DNA from: Lysobacter changpingensis
GTDB taxonomy: Bacteria > Pseudomonadota > Gammaproteobacteria > Xanthomonadales > Xanthomonadaceae
Length of the DNA: 64,000 bases
Assembly: GCF_017308985.1 (NCBI RefSeq)
Contig: NZ_JADWPE010000008.1
Span: forward strand, 62,001-126,000
Reading direction: 5' to 3'
The notes under the pieces were generated by a model that saw only the letters and a program-made list of their open reading frames with translations, had not been told where the DNA came from and searched no databases. The position numbers and the translations under genes were made by a program. Below are positions 27,218 to 36,174 of this stretch, one piece after another (the first letter of the stretch is position 1; the number at the start of each line of letters is the position of its first letter).

Positions 27218-27900
27218 TGGGCCAGGTCCTCCGGCGAGATGTCGTCGACCAGGCGGCCCTGGTTGAGCACCAGCACGCGCTTCTTCATGCGCTTGACCAG
27301 CGCGAGGTCGTGGCTGGCGACGAGCACGCTGGTGCCGAGTTCCGGCAGCGATTCGAACAGCGCCATGATCTCGGCCGACAGCGTGGGATCGAGGTTGCCG
27401 GTGGGTTCGTCGGCGACCAGCAGGCGCGGTTCGCCGACGATCGCGCGGGCGATGCCGACGCGCTGCTGCTCGCCGGCCGACAGTTGCGACGGCAACGCGT
27501 TGGCGCGGGCGCCCAGCGACACCTTGTCGAGCACCGCGCGCACGCGCTTGCCGATGTCGCCGCGACGCATGCCGCGCAGGATCAGCGGCAGCGCGACGTT
27601 GTCGGCGACGCTGCGATCGCCGAGCAGGCGGTGATCCTGGAACACGACGCCGACGTCGCGGCGATGCAGCGCGATGCGGCGGCCACGCACCTTCAGCAGG
27701 TTGCGGTCGCCGAACACGACGGTGCCGCGGCTGGGACGTTCGGACAGGTGGATCAGCTTGAGCAGCGTGCTCTTGCCGGCGCCGGAATGGCCGGTGACGA
27801 ACAGCATTTCGCCCTGCGCGACGTCGAAGCTCACTTCGCTCAGCGCGTCATGGCCGCCGTCGTACCGCTTGCTGACGTTGTCGAAGCGCAGGACGCTCAT
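27214..27900 (-). CDS. ftsE: Cell division ATP-binding protein FtsE
   Basis: This is a 228-residue ABC ATPase. It has Walker A GHSGAGKST (37-45), signature LSAGEQQRVGIARAI near residue 135 and Walker B LLVADEPTGNLDP near 160. FtsE with FtsX links the Z-ring to septal hydrolysis. It starts at ATG 27898-27900, opening the ftsE-ftsX-receiver-ung run. The 158 nt to rhlB are empty of genes. Confidence 0.95.
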   Translation of the reverse strand: MSVLRFDNVSKRYDGGHDALSEVSFDVAQGEMLFVTGHSGAGKSTLLKLIHLSERPSRGTVVFGDRNLLKVRGRRIALHRRDVGVVFQDHRLLGDRSVADNVALPLILRGMRRGDIGKRVRAVLDKVSLGARANALPSQLSAGEQQRVGIARAIVGEPRLLVADEPTGNLDPTLSAEIMALFESLPELGTSVLVASHDLALVKRMKKRVLVLNQGRLVDDISPEDLAQ

Positions 27901-28058
27901 CGCTCACCGGTGAACACACACGTGCCGCCCAGTATCGGCGGCACGGGCGGCGCTGGCTAGGGCGAAATCGACCGCGGCGCGCAAACCGCGACGCGGTTCG
28001 CGACGGACGCGATCATCAGAGCCGGGCCGCTCGCATGGAACGGCGCCTGGGGGGTTCC

Positions 28059-29792
28059 TCAGTGCTGGCTGCGCGGCGAACGCGAGATCAGCGACTTCAG
28101 GCCACGGCCGATGCGATGCAGCAGGCCGAGCTTGTCGCCGTCTTTCGCGGCCGGCTTGCCGGCGGCCTTCTGCGCATGGACCTGGGTCGGCGACTTCGGT
28201 CCGGTCTGCGGGGGCGCGGCGGCCTGCGTGGCGGCGTCGGCGCCTTCGATGCGACGACCGCCACGACGGCGACGGCGCTTGCGCGGGGCGCGTTCGGTAT
28301 CGCCCGTCGGCGGCGTCGCCGCCTCGACGGCCTGGTGCGCCTGCGCGGCGGCATCGACCACCGGCTGTGGACGCGGCTTGCGCTCGCCACGCGGCGCGCC
28401 ATCGCGGCTTTCGCCGCGACCACCTTCACGACGCCCGCCTTCACGACGGCCCTCGCTGCGACCGCCGCCCGGCTTGCCGCCACGGCTGCGGCCACCGCCG
28501 CGGCGTTCTTCATCGGCCGCTCGCTGTTCACGCGCTTCCTTGAAGATCGAACCGATGCTTTCGTTCTCGCCCTCGCCTTCGGCGCCTTCCGGCACTTCGC
28601 GCGGCGGGCGCGGGATGGCGACCAGCAGGTCGGCCTCGACCGCCGCCACCGGCAGCTTCTGTTCGATGTAGGCCTCGATGTCCGGCAGCGACATCGCATA
28701 GCGCTCGCAGGCGAAGCTGATCGCGTCGCCCTCCGCGCCCAGGCGCGCCGTGCGGCCGATGCGGTGGACGTAGTCCTCCGCGTCGAACGGCAGGTCGTAG
28801 TTGTAGACGTGCGAGACGCCGTCGATGTGCAGGCCGCGCGCGGCCACGTCGGTGGCGACGAGGATTTCCAGCTGGCCCTTCTGGAAGCGGTTGAGCAGCG
28901 TCTCGCGCTTCTTCTGCGGCACGTCGCCGGACAGCACGCCGACGCGGTAGCCGCCCTTTTCCAGCGCACGCGCGACACGTTCGACGAACGCCTTGGTGTT
29001 GACGAACACCATCGTCCGCGCGCCTTCGCTGCGCGAGAGCAGGCCGAGCAGCAGCGGGATCTTCTCGTCGTCTGCCGGGAAGAACACCTTCTGGCGCACG
29101 CGCGCCGCGGTGACGGTCTCGGCCTCGACGACGAGCTTCTCCGGCTCGTTCATGTGCTCGTACGCCAGCTCCAGCACGCGGTGGCTGAGCGTCGCGCTGA
29201 ACAGCAGCGTCTGGCGCTCGGTGCGGATCGGCATGCGGCGCAGCAGGAAGCGGATGTCCTTGATGAAGCCCAGGTCGAACATGCGGTCGGCTTCGTCCAG
29301 CACGCACATCTCGCAGGCGTGCAGCGACACGACCTTGTGCTGCTTGACGTAGTCGATCAGGCGGCCGGGCGTGGCGATGATGATGTCGGCGCCCTTCTGC
29401 AGCAGCTCGCGCTGCTTGTCGTAGTCGACGCCGCCGTAGACCAGGGCGAACTTCAGGCCGAGGTCGGAACCGAACTTCACCGCGTCCTTGTGGATCTGGA
29501 TGGCGAGTTCGCGCGTCGGCGCCAGGATCAGCGCGCGCGGGTCTTCCGGCTTGCGCTCGGCCAGCGCCGGGCGGGTCAGCAGGCGGTTCATCACCGCGAC
29601 GAGGAAGGCCAGCGTCTTGCCGGTGCCGGTCTGCGCCTGGCCGGCGACGTCGCGGCCCTGCAGCGCGATGGGAAGCGTCAGCGCCTGGATCGGCGTGCAG
29701 CGGGTGAAGCCGGCGGCTTCGAGCCCGGCCAGCAGGCTCGGATGCAGGTCGAACGAGGAAAAGGAAACGTCGGTTAGAGGCTTGTCGCTCAT
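28059..29792 (-). CDS. rhlB: ATP-dependent RNA helicase RhlB
   Basis: This is a DEAD-box helicase of 577 residues. It has the Q motif [16 protein letters not shown], motif I AQTGTGKT, motif II DEAD ([10 protein letters not shown]), motif III SAT and motif [12 protein letters not shown]. The position, divergent from trxA with rho next on, matches the rhlB-trxA-rho neighbourhood of enterics and Xanthomonadaceae and supports the RhlB name. RhlB is the degradosome helicase. The C-terminal part is long, low-complexity and Arg/Gly-rich with many RGG-like stretches (about 430-500) and basic tails, typical of RNA binding. Start is ATG 29790-29792. Confidence 0.92.
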   Translation of the reverse strand: MSDKPLTDVSFSSFDLHPSLLAGLEAAGFTRCTPIQALTLPIALQGRDVAGQAQTGTGKTLAFLVAVMNRLLTRPALAERKPEDPRALILAPTRELAIQIHKDAVKFGSDLGLKFALVYGGVDYDKQRELLQKGADIIIATPGRLIDYVKQHKVVSLHACEMCVLDEADRMFDLGFIKDIRFLLRRMPIRTERQTLLFSATLSHRVLELAYEHMNEPEKLVVEAETVTAARVRQKVFFPADDEKIPLLLGLLSRSEGARTMVFVNTKAFVERVARALEKGGYRVGVLSGDVPQKKRETLLNRFQKGQLEILVATDVAARGLHIDGVSHVYNYDLPFDAEDYVHRIGRTARLGAEGDAISFACERYAMSLPDIEAYIEQKLPVAAVEADLLVAIPRPPREVPEGAEGEGENESIGSIFKEAREQRAADEERRGGGRSRGGKPGGGRSEGRREGGRREGGRGESRDGAPRGERKPRPQPVVDAAAQAHQAVEAATPPTGDTERAPRKRRRRRGGRRIEGADAATQAAAPPQTGPKSPTQVHAQKAAGKPAAKDGDKLGLLHRIGRGLKSLISRSPRSQH

Positions 29793-30086
29793 CAGCTTGG
29801 AAGTCCGCGCGCGCCGTGCAGTTGCGGCATGCAATGTTGCGTTGGCGCGCTTGCGTGGGTGGCGTCCGCATCGCAGACTGCCGGGGCCGGGCCCGCTCGG
29901 GCGCCGGCTCGGAAAGGGGTCGGGAACCGGCCGGATCGGACCGCTGGTCCGGGCTTGAAGTCCCCGCGAAACGCCCCAGTTTACCGTAACGACCGATCCG
30001 GCACGCCCGTCGGGCAAGCCGGGCCGATCAACCGCCCGAAGGCCGGCCCAGGGCCGGCCGTCATGCCCCACCCGCAGGAGAGTCCC

Positions 30087-30413
30087 GTGAGCGAGAAAAT
30101 TTTGCACGTTGGCGATGCCGACTTCGACGCCGCCGTGCTGCAGTCGTCCGAACCGGTGCTGGTCGATTTCTGGGCCGAATGGTGCGGCCCGTGCAAGATG
30201 ATCGCACCGGCCCTGGACGAGCTCGCCCAGGCCTACGACGGCAAGGTCAAGATCGCCAAGGTCAACGTGGACCACAACCGCGCCACGGCGATGAAGTACC
30301 ACGTGCGCTCGATTCCGATGCTGCTGCTGTTCAAGAACGGCCAGGTCCAGGCGACCCAGATCGGCGCCGTCGGCAAGGCCCAGCTGAGCCAGATGATCGA
30401 CAAGGCGATCTGA
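30087..30413 (+). CDS. trxA: Thioredoxin
   Basis: This is a 108-residue thioredoxin with the redox motif WCGPC near residue 33, an early [11 protein letters not shown] and the cis-Pro segment near residue 77 (SIPMLLLF). It reduces protein disulfides using thioredoxin reductase. The start is GTG 30087-30089, with AGGAG 6 nt upstream; an ATG-started extension would be longer than the family and lacks a ribosome-binding site. It lies between rhlB and rho. Confidence 0.96.
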   Translation: MSEKILHVGDADFDAAVLQSSEPVLVDFWAEWCGPCKMIAPALDELAQAYDGKVKIAKVNVDHNRATAMKYHVRSIPMLLLFKNGQVQATQIGAVGKAQLSQMIDKAI

Positions 30414-30431
30414 CGCCTTCCGCTGCACCGG

Positions 30432-30454
30432 CCCTCTCCCGGCGCGGGAGAGGG
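30432..30454 (+). repeat. CCCTCTCCC/GGGAGAGGG palindrome 3' of trxA
   Basis: A 9-bp stem with a GGCGC loop lies 18 nt beyond the trxA stop. It lacks a T-run, so it is likely a dispersed element (also seen at 5175, 44912 and 63708) rather than a classical terminator. Confidence 0.55.
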
Positions 30455-30710
30455 CAAGGGCGGGACTGCGACCGCCCAACCGCCTGTTGCTTCAGGCTTT
30501 CCTGCCCACCCCGGCAGACGTGAACGCCTCCTGTCCCGGCGCTTGCCGCCGCGCGAAGGCAGTGCTAGTTTCATTCCACCCGGCGTTCCTGACCTTCCGC
30601 GACGTAGCCCGTACGGACCCGTCTCGCGCCGCACCCCACTTTCGAAACCATCGTCCCTGACGTTCCGCTCGCCCTCTGCGAGCGCTCGCCGCTTAGCGAG
30701 GATTCCCTGC

Positions 30711-32378
30711 TTGTCCGATAACACCCCTGACGCCGGCGAAGTCGCCGAGAAGCGCGTGCGCAAGGCGCGCGTGAGCAAGGCCGCCGACAACGCGCCGTCC
30801 GCCGTCTCCACCGAGTCCGCCCCCAGCGAAGCGCCCGCGCCGCGCGCCGAAGCCCCGGCTCCGGCCGCCGAAGCCGCCGCGCCGTCCGAGTCCCGCGCCG
30901 AAGGCGCCTCCGCCCACGGCGGCGAAGGCGGCCAGTCGCGCGAAGGCCGCGATTTCGAAGGCGGCAACCGCGGCAATCGTCGCGACCGTTTCCGCAACCG
31001 CCGCGAGCGCCAGCGCGAACGCTACCGCGACCAGAACGGCGGCATGCAGGACGACGGCGGCAACGGCGAACAGTTCGTGCCGCGCCCGCATCCGCAGGTG
31101 CCCGAAGGCTTCCCGCAGTACTCGCTGGGCGACCTCAAGCGCATGCCCACGCCGAAGCTGCTGGAGATCGCCGAGCAGCTGAACATCACCGACGGCGTCG
31201 CCCGCGCGCGCAAGCAGGACGTGATCTTCGCCCTGCTCAAGGTGCTGACCCGCCACGGCGAAGGCGTGGCCGCCGACGGCGTGCTGGAAATCCTGCCGGA
31301 CGGCTTCGGCTTCCTGCGCGCCGCCGAGGCCAGCTACCTGGCCGGCCCGGACGACGTCTACATCTCGCCCAGCCAGATCCGCCGCTTCAACCTGCGCACC
31401 GGCGACCACCTGTCCGGCCGCATCCGCTGGCCGAAGGATGGCGAGCGTTACTTCGCCCTGGCCGTGGTCGACACGATCAACGGCGAGCCGCTGGAAGCGT
31501 CGAAGAACAAGGTCCTGTTCGAGAACCTGACCCCGCTGTTCCCGCGCAAGCGCTTCCGCCTGGAGCGCGGCGACGGTTCGACCGAGGACATCACCGGCCG
31601 CATCCTCGACCTGATGGCGCCGCAGGGCAAAGGCCAGCGCGCGCTGATCGTCTCGCCGCCCAAGGCGGGCAAGACGATGATGATGCAGCAGGTGGCCACG
31701 GCCATCACCAGCAATCATCCGGACGTCCACCTGATCGTGCTGCTCGTCGACGAGCGCCCGGAAGAAGTGACCGAAATGCAGCGCACCGTGCGCGGCGAAG
31801 TGGTGTCCTCGACCTTCGACGAACCCGCCGGCCGCCACGTGCAGGTCGCCGAAATGGTGATCGAGCGCGCCAAGCGCCTGGTCGAGCACAAGAAGGACGT
31901 CGTGATCCTGCTCGACTCCATCACCCGACTGGCGCGCGCGTACAACAATGTCGTGCCGTCCTCCGGCAAGGTGCTCACCGGCGGTGTCGACGCGAACGCG
32001 CTGCATCGTCCGAAGCGTTTCTTCGGTGCCGCGCGTAACGTGGAGGAAGGCGGTTCGCTGACCATCATCGCCACCGCGCTGATCGACACCGGCAGCAAGA
32101 TGGACGAGGTGATCTACGAAGAGTTCAAGGGCACCGGCAACTCCGAAGTGCACCTGGACCGCCGCATCGCCGAGAAGCGTGTCTATCCGGCCATCAACAT
32201 CAACCGCTCCGGCACGCGTCGCGAAGACCTGCTGATCGAGCCGGAACTGCTGCAGAAGATCTGGATCCTGCGCAAGCTGCTGCACGGCATGGACGAGATC
32301 GGCGCGATGGAGTTCCTGCTGGACAAGATGAAGACGACCAAGTCGAACGACGAGTTCTTCAGTTCGATGAAGCGTTGA
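30711..32378 (+). CDS. rho: Transcription termination factor Rho
   Basis: This is a hexameric RNA-dependent ATPase/helicase that ends transcription. It has a Rho N-terminal helical motif ([18 protein letters not shown]), a primary RNA-binding fold, Walker A in [10 protein letters not shown] and the Q-loop/Walker B region [13 protein letters not shown] and [12 protein letters not shown]. The protein is 555 residues, about 130 longer than the E. coli enzyme, because of an N-terminal extension rich in Ala, Glu, Pro and then Arg ([20 protein letters not shown]). The start is TTG 30711-30713, with GAGGA 9 nt upstream. The leader (30414-30710) has a C-rich stretch, which fits Rho autoregulation by its own binding. 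Confidence 0.95.
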   Translation: MSDNTPDAGEVAEKRVRKARVSKAADNAPSAVSTESAPSEAPAPRAEAPAPAAEAAAPSESRAEGASAHGGEGGQSREGRDFEGGNRGNRRDRFRNRRERQRERYRDQNGGMQDDGGNGEQFVPRPHPQVPEGFPQYSLGDLKRMPTPKLLEIAEQLNITDGVARARKQDVIFALLKVLTRHGEGVAADGVLEILPDGFGFLRAAEASYLAGPDDVYISPSQIRRFNLRTGDHLSGRIRWPKDGERYFALAVVDTINGEPLEASKNKVLFENLTPLFPRKRFRLERGDGSTEDITGRILDLMAPQGKGQRALIVSPPKAGKTMMMQQVATAITSNHPDVHLIVLLVDERPEEVTEMQRTVRGEVVSSTFDEPAGRHVQVAEMVIERAKRLVEHKKDVVILLDSITRLARAYNNVVPSSGKVLTGGVDANALHRPKRFFGAARNVEEGGSLTIIATALIDTGSKMDEVIYEEFKGTGNSEVHLDRRIAEKRVYPAININRSGTRREDLLIEPELLQKIWILRKLLHGMDEIGAMEFLLDKMKTTKSNDEFFSSMKR

Positions 32379-32400
32379 GGTCCGTCGAAGCAGTACAAGA

Positions 32401-32427
32401 AAAACGCCCCGCATTGCGGGGCGTTTT
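32401..32427 (+). terminator. Rho-independent terminator 3' of rho
   Basis: ACGCCCCGCA pairs with TGCGGGGCGT around TT, followed by TTTTTGTTTT on the plus strand. It sits 25 nt beyond the rho stop and before the low-GC islet. Confidence 0.9.
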
Positions 32428-32466
32428 TGTTTTGACCGACAGTGAGCCTGCGGAGAGCAGGCGACG

Positions 32467-32760
32467 CTAGTTCAACAACATCAAAACGAAAGGAAGTGAG
32501 GCCCAGGCAATCGCAAGGTAATGCAGGACCATGGAGAACCGAGCCTTTCGAAAACCCGCCCACGAGGCGAGGGCGAACAAGATGCATCCGGGCGGGAAAT
32601 AGAGCATCGCGCCCCAGATTGCATACGCGTATATGTCGCGACCGATTCCATTGACCCTGGTCGCCTCCGCGTCTACTTGAGCTGTCCATATACAGATTAC
32701 GCCGACGCAAAGGAACACCCCAGCCAGGACGGCGTCCGCCCATGCAACCCATCGTTTCAC
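32467..32760 (-). CDS. Small membrane protein, candidate immunity protein
   Basis: This 97-residue protein has three predicted hydrophobic segments (about 12-30, 45-65 and 78-95). It starts at GTG 32758-32760 with an AAGGAA-type sequence and GGGAG upstream. It lies only 21 nt beyond the stop of the PAAR metallopeptidase gene on the same strand, in the lower-GC islet. This is the layout of type VI effector-immunity pairs, in which the immunity protein protects its own cell. A membrane location would match a toxin acting from the periplasm. No family was recognised, so the immunity role is inferred from position only. Confidence 0.5.
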   Translation of the reverse strand: MKRWVAWADAVLAGVFLCVGVICIWTAQVDAEATRVNGIGRDIYAYAIWGAMLYFPPGCILFALASWAGFRKARFSMVLHYLAIAWASLPFVLMLLN

Positions 32761-32781
32761 TTCCTTGCTCCCGAACTCACG

Positions 32782-33996
32782 TTACCGGCCCCCATTCGGC
32801 AGAAGATTTCGGCTTCTCGGGAAGGCGATGAAATCAAGTAAGACTCGGTAGAACTTCGCCCAGTCATCTACTTGCTTTCCGCTTTCAGTGAGCGCCCCTT
32901 TGTGTCGCTTGTTGACTAGGCCCGTATGGATCAGGAAGTAGTCCGCAATAAGGTCGCCTTGCTGCTCCATATTGAAATCCTGAAGCCGGGGAATGGAGCC
33001 GTCAGCGTTCGTGAGCTCATAGCTGTAAACATCCCCAACCACCCTCCCTGGGAAAAGCATTGCACCATTGAGCCGAACGGAATAACCAAGCTGGGCTTGC
33101 CACACATGCACGATTTCGTGGATGAGCCACCATCTATCGACGACGCTCTCCCTTGAGAAGTCCTCCTTATAGCCTGCTTGACTGAAGTAGATCTCACCAT
33201 CAGGCGCCATTGCGGTTTTTGCGTCTTGCATGCCGAACCACATGTACTCTTCGTTATGAATCTTTACCTTGTTGTAGTCGATGGCGTCTCCGAATACAGA
33301 TCGCACCATGGCGATCTCGCCCGTCGTCAGGTTCCTTGACTCGCCTTCAAGAGTTACCGTTGAGCTCGAGTAGCCGACGCGATCCGAATTCGTACGCACG
33401 TCCCTTATCGCTACGGTCCGGGCACCAATCGGAGCCCTCCTGGCGCAACAGGGCTGCATGCGCCCGGACGGAAGGAATGTCGCCTCGACGACGGGAATGG
33501 GCTCTCGGGTCACAAGACGCGCGGTGTTTCCATCGGCGTCGGTAAGTCCAGAGAAGGTTTGGCCATTCGCCATCGTTAGCGTGTAACGCGTTTGACCGAG
33601 GGCCTTCCCTCTTTTGGACACGAACCGGATCTGCTCGTCGTAAGTCCCATCGCCAAGTGTGGAGACGGACGACGCTGCAAATGCGGCTGCTGCCCCAGGG
33701 TTGATTCCTCGTGATGACGGACTCACGGCAGCGAACGAATTCCGGACCGTCGAGATCAGCCCACAACCACACTGCAGCCGACTGAGATCCTCGACGGCAG
33801 CGCGCTTTCCGTTGTCTATCCAGCCGTCGTAGCCTCCAACGATCTTGAACACGCCACCGTGGGCCGGGCACTCCGCAAGATCGCCCTCCAGTGAAGCTGG
33901 CGTTCCGTCGATTGTGAAGAACGGACCACCGCTTGCGGTCATCACCTTGCCGCCGCTCGTGGTGGGATCGCCAAGTCGGATGAAGCCGAGTCGCAC
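32782..33996 (-). CDS. PAAR-domain zinc metallopeptidase, probable type VI effector
   Basis: This is a 404-residue protein. The N-terminus is a PAAR domain (residues 1-50: RLGDPTTSGGKV, then ECPAHGG), which caps the VgrG spike. The middle (about 118-175, DEQIRFVSKRGKALGQ with TDADG) is a beta-rich linker of the type common in spike-linked effectors. The C-terminus has a zinc protease signature HEIVH (293-297) with a downstream NMEQQGDLIADYF (Glu344, Asp348) likely to give the third ligand. I take GTG 33994-33996 as the start because the PAAR fold begins there and GGAGG precedes it; a longer in-frame opening has no match. The GC content is visibly lower than in its neighbours. Confidence 0.78.
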   Translation of the reverse strand: MRLGFIRLGDPTTSGGKVMTASGGPFFTIDGTPASLEGDLAECPAHGGVFKIVGGYDGWIDNGKRAAVEDLSRLQCGCGLISTVRNSFAAVSPSSRGINPGAAAAFAASSVSTLGDGTYDEQIRFVSKRGKALGQTRYTLTMANGQTFSGLTDADGNTARLVTREPIPVVEATFLPSGRMQPCCARRAPIGARTVAIRDVRTNSDRVGYSSSTVTLEGESRNLTTGEIAMVRSVFGDAIDYNKVKIHNEEYMWFGMQDAKTAMAPDGEIYFSQAGYKEDFSRESVVDRWWLIHEIVHVWQAQLGYSVRLNGAMLFPGRVVGDVYSYELTNADGSIPRLQDFNMEQQGDLIADYFLIHTGLVNKRHKGALTESGKQVDDWAKFYRVLLDFIAFPRSRNLLPNGGR

Positions 33997-34116
33997 CGCT
34001 CCTCCCTTCCGGCCGCCAGGCCGATGCTGTGGAAGGAATGAACGTGACGAACCCATCATCCAGCAGCAACGAGAAATAGCCTCGCAGAAGGCATAATTCC
34101 CAAAACGGAGGCGATC

Positions 34117-35949
34117 ATGCACGGCGGCGGTCTGGAACTGGCACTGGTATTCCTGCTGGCCGCGGTCATCGCGGTGCCGGTGTTCCGGCGTTTCGGGCTG
34201 GGCGCGGTGCTGGGGTACCTGGCCGCGGGCGTGACGCTCGGGCCGTACGGACTGCGGTTCGTCGCCAACGCGGAGCCGGTGCTGGCCGCGTCGGAAATCG
34301 GCGTGGTGATGCTGCTGTTCGTGATCGGACTGGAGCTCTCGCCGTCGCGCCTGAGGGTGATGCGCAAGCCGATCTTCGGCGCGGGCGGCGCGCAGGTCGC
34401 GCTGAGCGCGCTCGCCATCGGCGGCGCGGCGATGGTCGCCGGCGCGTCGTGGAAGCCGGCGCTGGTGATCGGCATGGGCCTGGCGTTCTCGTCCACCGCG
34501 ATCGGCCTGCAGCTGCTGTCCGAACGCAAGGCGATGACCACCGATCACGGGCGCCTGTCCTTCGCGATCCTGCTGTTCCAGGATCTCGCGGCGATCCCGC
34601 TGCTGGCCGCGATTCCCCTGCTCGGCCGCGCCGCCGCGGCCGACACGCAGCTGGGCTGGGCCGAAGTGGCCCGGGCGCTGGGCGCGATCGCCGCCGTCGT
34701 CATCGGCGGGCGCTTCATCCTGCGCCAGGTGTTCCGCATCGTGGCGCGCGCGCAGATGCCGGAAGTGTTCACCGGCGCCGCGCTCCTCGTCGTGCTCGGC
34801 ACCGCGTGGATCATGCAGGGCGCGGGGCTGTCGGCGGGCCTGGGCGCGTTCCTCGCCGGCGTGCTGCTGGCCGACTCGGAATTCCGCCACGAACTCGAAG
34901 CGCAGATCGACCCGTTCAAGGGCCTGCTGCTCGGCCTGTTCTTCATGGCCGTGGGCATGAGCATCGACCTCAACCGCGTGCTGTCCGAGCCGCTGCTCAT
35001 CACCGGGCTGGCGCTCGCGCTGTTGCTGGTGAAGTTCTCGATCCTGTATTTCGTCGGCCAATTCCCCGGCGGCCTGAACACGCGCGAATCGCTGCGCCTG
35101 GGCGCGGTGCTCGCGCTGGGCGGCGAGTTCGCCTTCGTGGTGTTCAACGAAGCGGTGAAGGCGGCGCTGATCGACGATCCCACGCGCGACCGCCTCGTCG
35201 CCGCGGTCGGCATCTCGATGGCGCTCACGCCGCTGCTGGTGATCGCGATGGCGCGCGCGATCTCGGCCGCGCCGCGCGCGCAGGAGCGCGCGTTCGATTC
35301 GATTCCCAACGACCAGCCCGAAGTGCTGATCGCCGGCTTCGGCCGCTTCGGGCAGATCGTCGCGCGCCTGCTGGTGGCGCAGCACACGCGCTTCATCGCG
35401 ATCGAGCACAGCGCCGACCAGGTCGACTTCGTTCGCCGCTTCGGCAACCCGGTCTACTACGGCGACCCGGCCAAGCCCGAGCTGCTGCGATCGGCCGGCG
35501 CGGACCAGGTGAAGGTGTTCGTCATCGCCATCGACAGCATGGAGGAAAGCCTGCGCACGGTGGAGACGATCCGGCGGCTGTATCCGAACGCGACGGTGTT
35601 CGCCCGTGCGCGCGATCGCCGCCACACGTGGGAACTGATGGACCTGGGCGCGCGCGCGATCCGCGAGACGTTCTACAGCAGCCTGAAGATGGGCGAGAAG
35701 GTGCTGGTGGAACTGGGCGTCGCCGAGAACGTGGCGCGCGACCACGCCGAGCAGTTCCGCGAACACGACCTGCGCCTGCTGCACGCGCAGTACCTGATCC
35801 GCGACGACGAGGACGCGCTGCTGCAATCCACGCAGGATGCGCGGCGCGAACTGGAAGAACTGTTCGACGCCGATCGCGGTACCGGCGTGCTGAACGAGAT
35901 CGCCGATGCGACGCGCAAGGACATGGCGTCGGTCGACGAGGAAGAGTGA
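34117..35949 (+). CDS. Monovalent cation:proton antiporter-2 family (KefB/KefC-like)
   Basis: This is a 610-residue CPA2-type transporter. The first about 385 residues are a twelve-or-more-helix Na+/H+ exchanger-type pore (GLGAVLGYLAAGVTLGP and QDLAAIPLL). The cytoplasmic RCK/TrkA-N domain has IAGFGRFGQIVARLL near residue 405 for NAD(H) binding, and a helical C-terminal segment follows. Family members export K+ in exchange for H+ and are gated by glutathione or nucleotides; the exact gating is not readable. A good ribosome-binding site (GGAGGCGATC) precedes ATG 34117. A CATAAT is 21-26 nt upstream, perhaps the -10. Confidence 0.9.
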   Translation: MHGGGLELALVFLLAAVIAVPVFRRFGLGAVLGYLAAGVTLGPYGLRFVANAEPVLAASEIGVVMLLFVIGLELSPSRLRVMRKPIFGAGGAQVALSALAIGGAAMVAGASWKPALVIGMGLAFSSTAIGLQLLSERKAMTTDHGRLSFAILLFQDLAAIPLLAAIPLLGRAAAADTQLGWAEVARALGAIAAVVIGGRFILRQVFRIVARAQMPEVFTGAALLVVLGTAWIMQGAGLSAGLGAFLAGVLLADSEFRHELEAQIDPFKGLLLGLFFMAVGMSIDLNRVLSEPLLITGLALALLLVKFSILYFVGQFPGGLNTRESLRLGAVLALGGEFAFVVFNEAVKAALIDDPTRDRLVAAVGISMALTPLLVIAMARAISAAPRAQERAFDSIPNDQPEVLIAGFGRFGQIVARLLVAQHTRFIAIEHSADQVDFVRRFGNPVYYGDPAKPELLRSAGADQVKVFVIAIDSMEESLRTVETIRRLYPNATVFARARDRRHTWELMDLGARAIRETFYSSLKMGEKVLVELGVAENVARDHAEQFREHDLRLLHAQYLIRDDEDALLQSTQDARRELEELFDADRGTGVLNEIADATRKDMASVDEEE

Positions 35950-35974
35950 CCGGTCGCGCGGCGACGCCGCTCCC

Positions 35975-36152
35975 GTAGCCCGGGTAAGCGCAGCGCACCC
36001 GGGGAACACGCCTGTTGGGCGAGACCGTCAACGGTCGCAGCCAGCGCGCCGGAAGAAGGCACGACTTCGCCCAGCGACGTCACGTCGTCGCGGCACTTGA
36101 GCTCGCTTGGCGCTTCCGCATAACCCGGGTGCGCTTCGCTTACCCGGGCTAC
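35975..36152. repeat. Paired REP-like palindrome, copy 3 (long spacer)
   Basis: A left GTAGCCCGGGTAAGCGCAGCG arm and a right CCCGGGCTAC arm flank about 120 nt of other sequence, between convergent kefB-like and ankyrin genes. It is the longest of the pairs. Confidence 0.75.
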
Positions 36153-36174
36153 AAAAGCGCTGTTTTGTCGGAAC

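Noticed and set aside
28059-30479. An 806-codon minus-strand frame fusing RhlB with sequence antisense to trxA
   Set aside because: RhlB begins at ATG 29790-29792 and the upstream part is antisense to thioredoxin.
32782-36009. A 1075-codon minus-strand frame joining the PAAR effector to sequence antisense to the antiporter
   Set aside because: The upstream part is antisense to the well-supported kefB-like gene, while the PAAR fold begins at the GTG at 33996.
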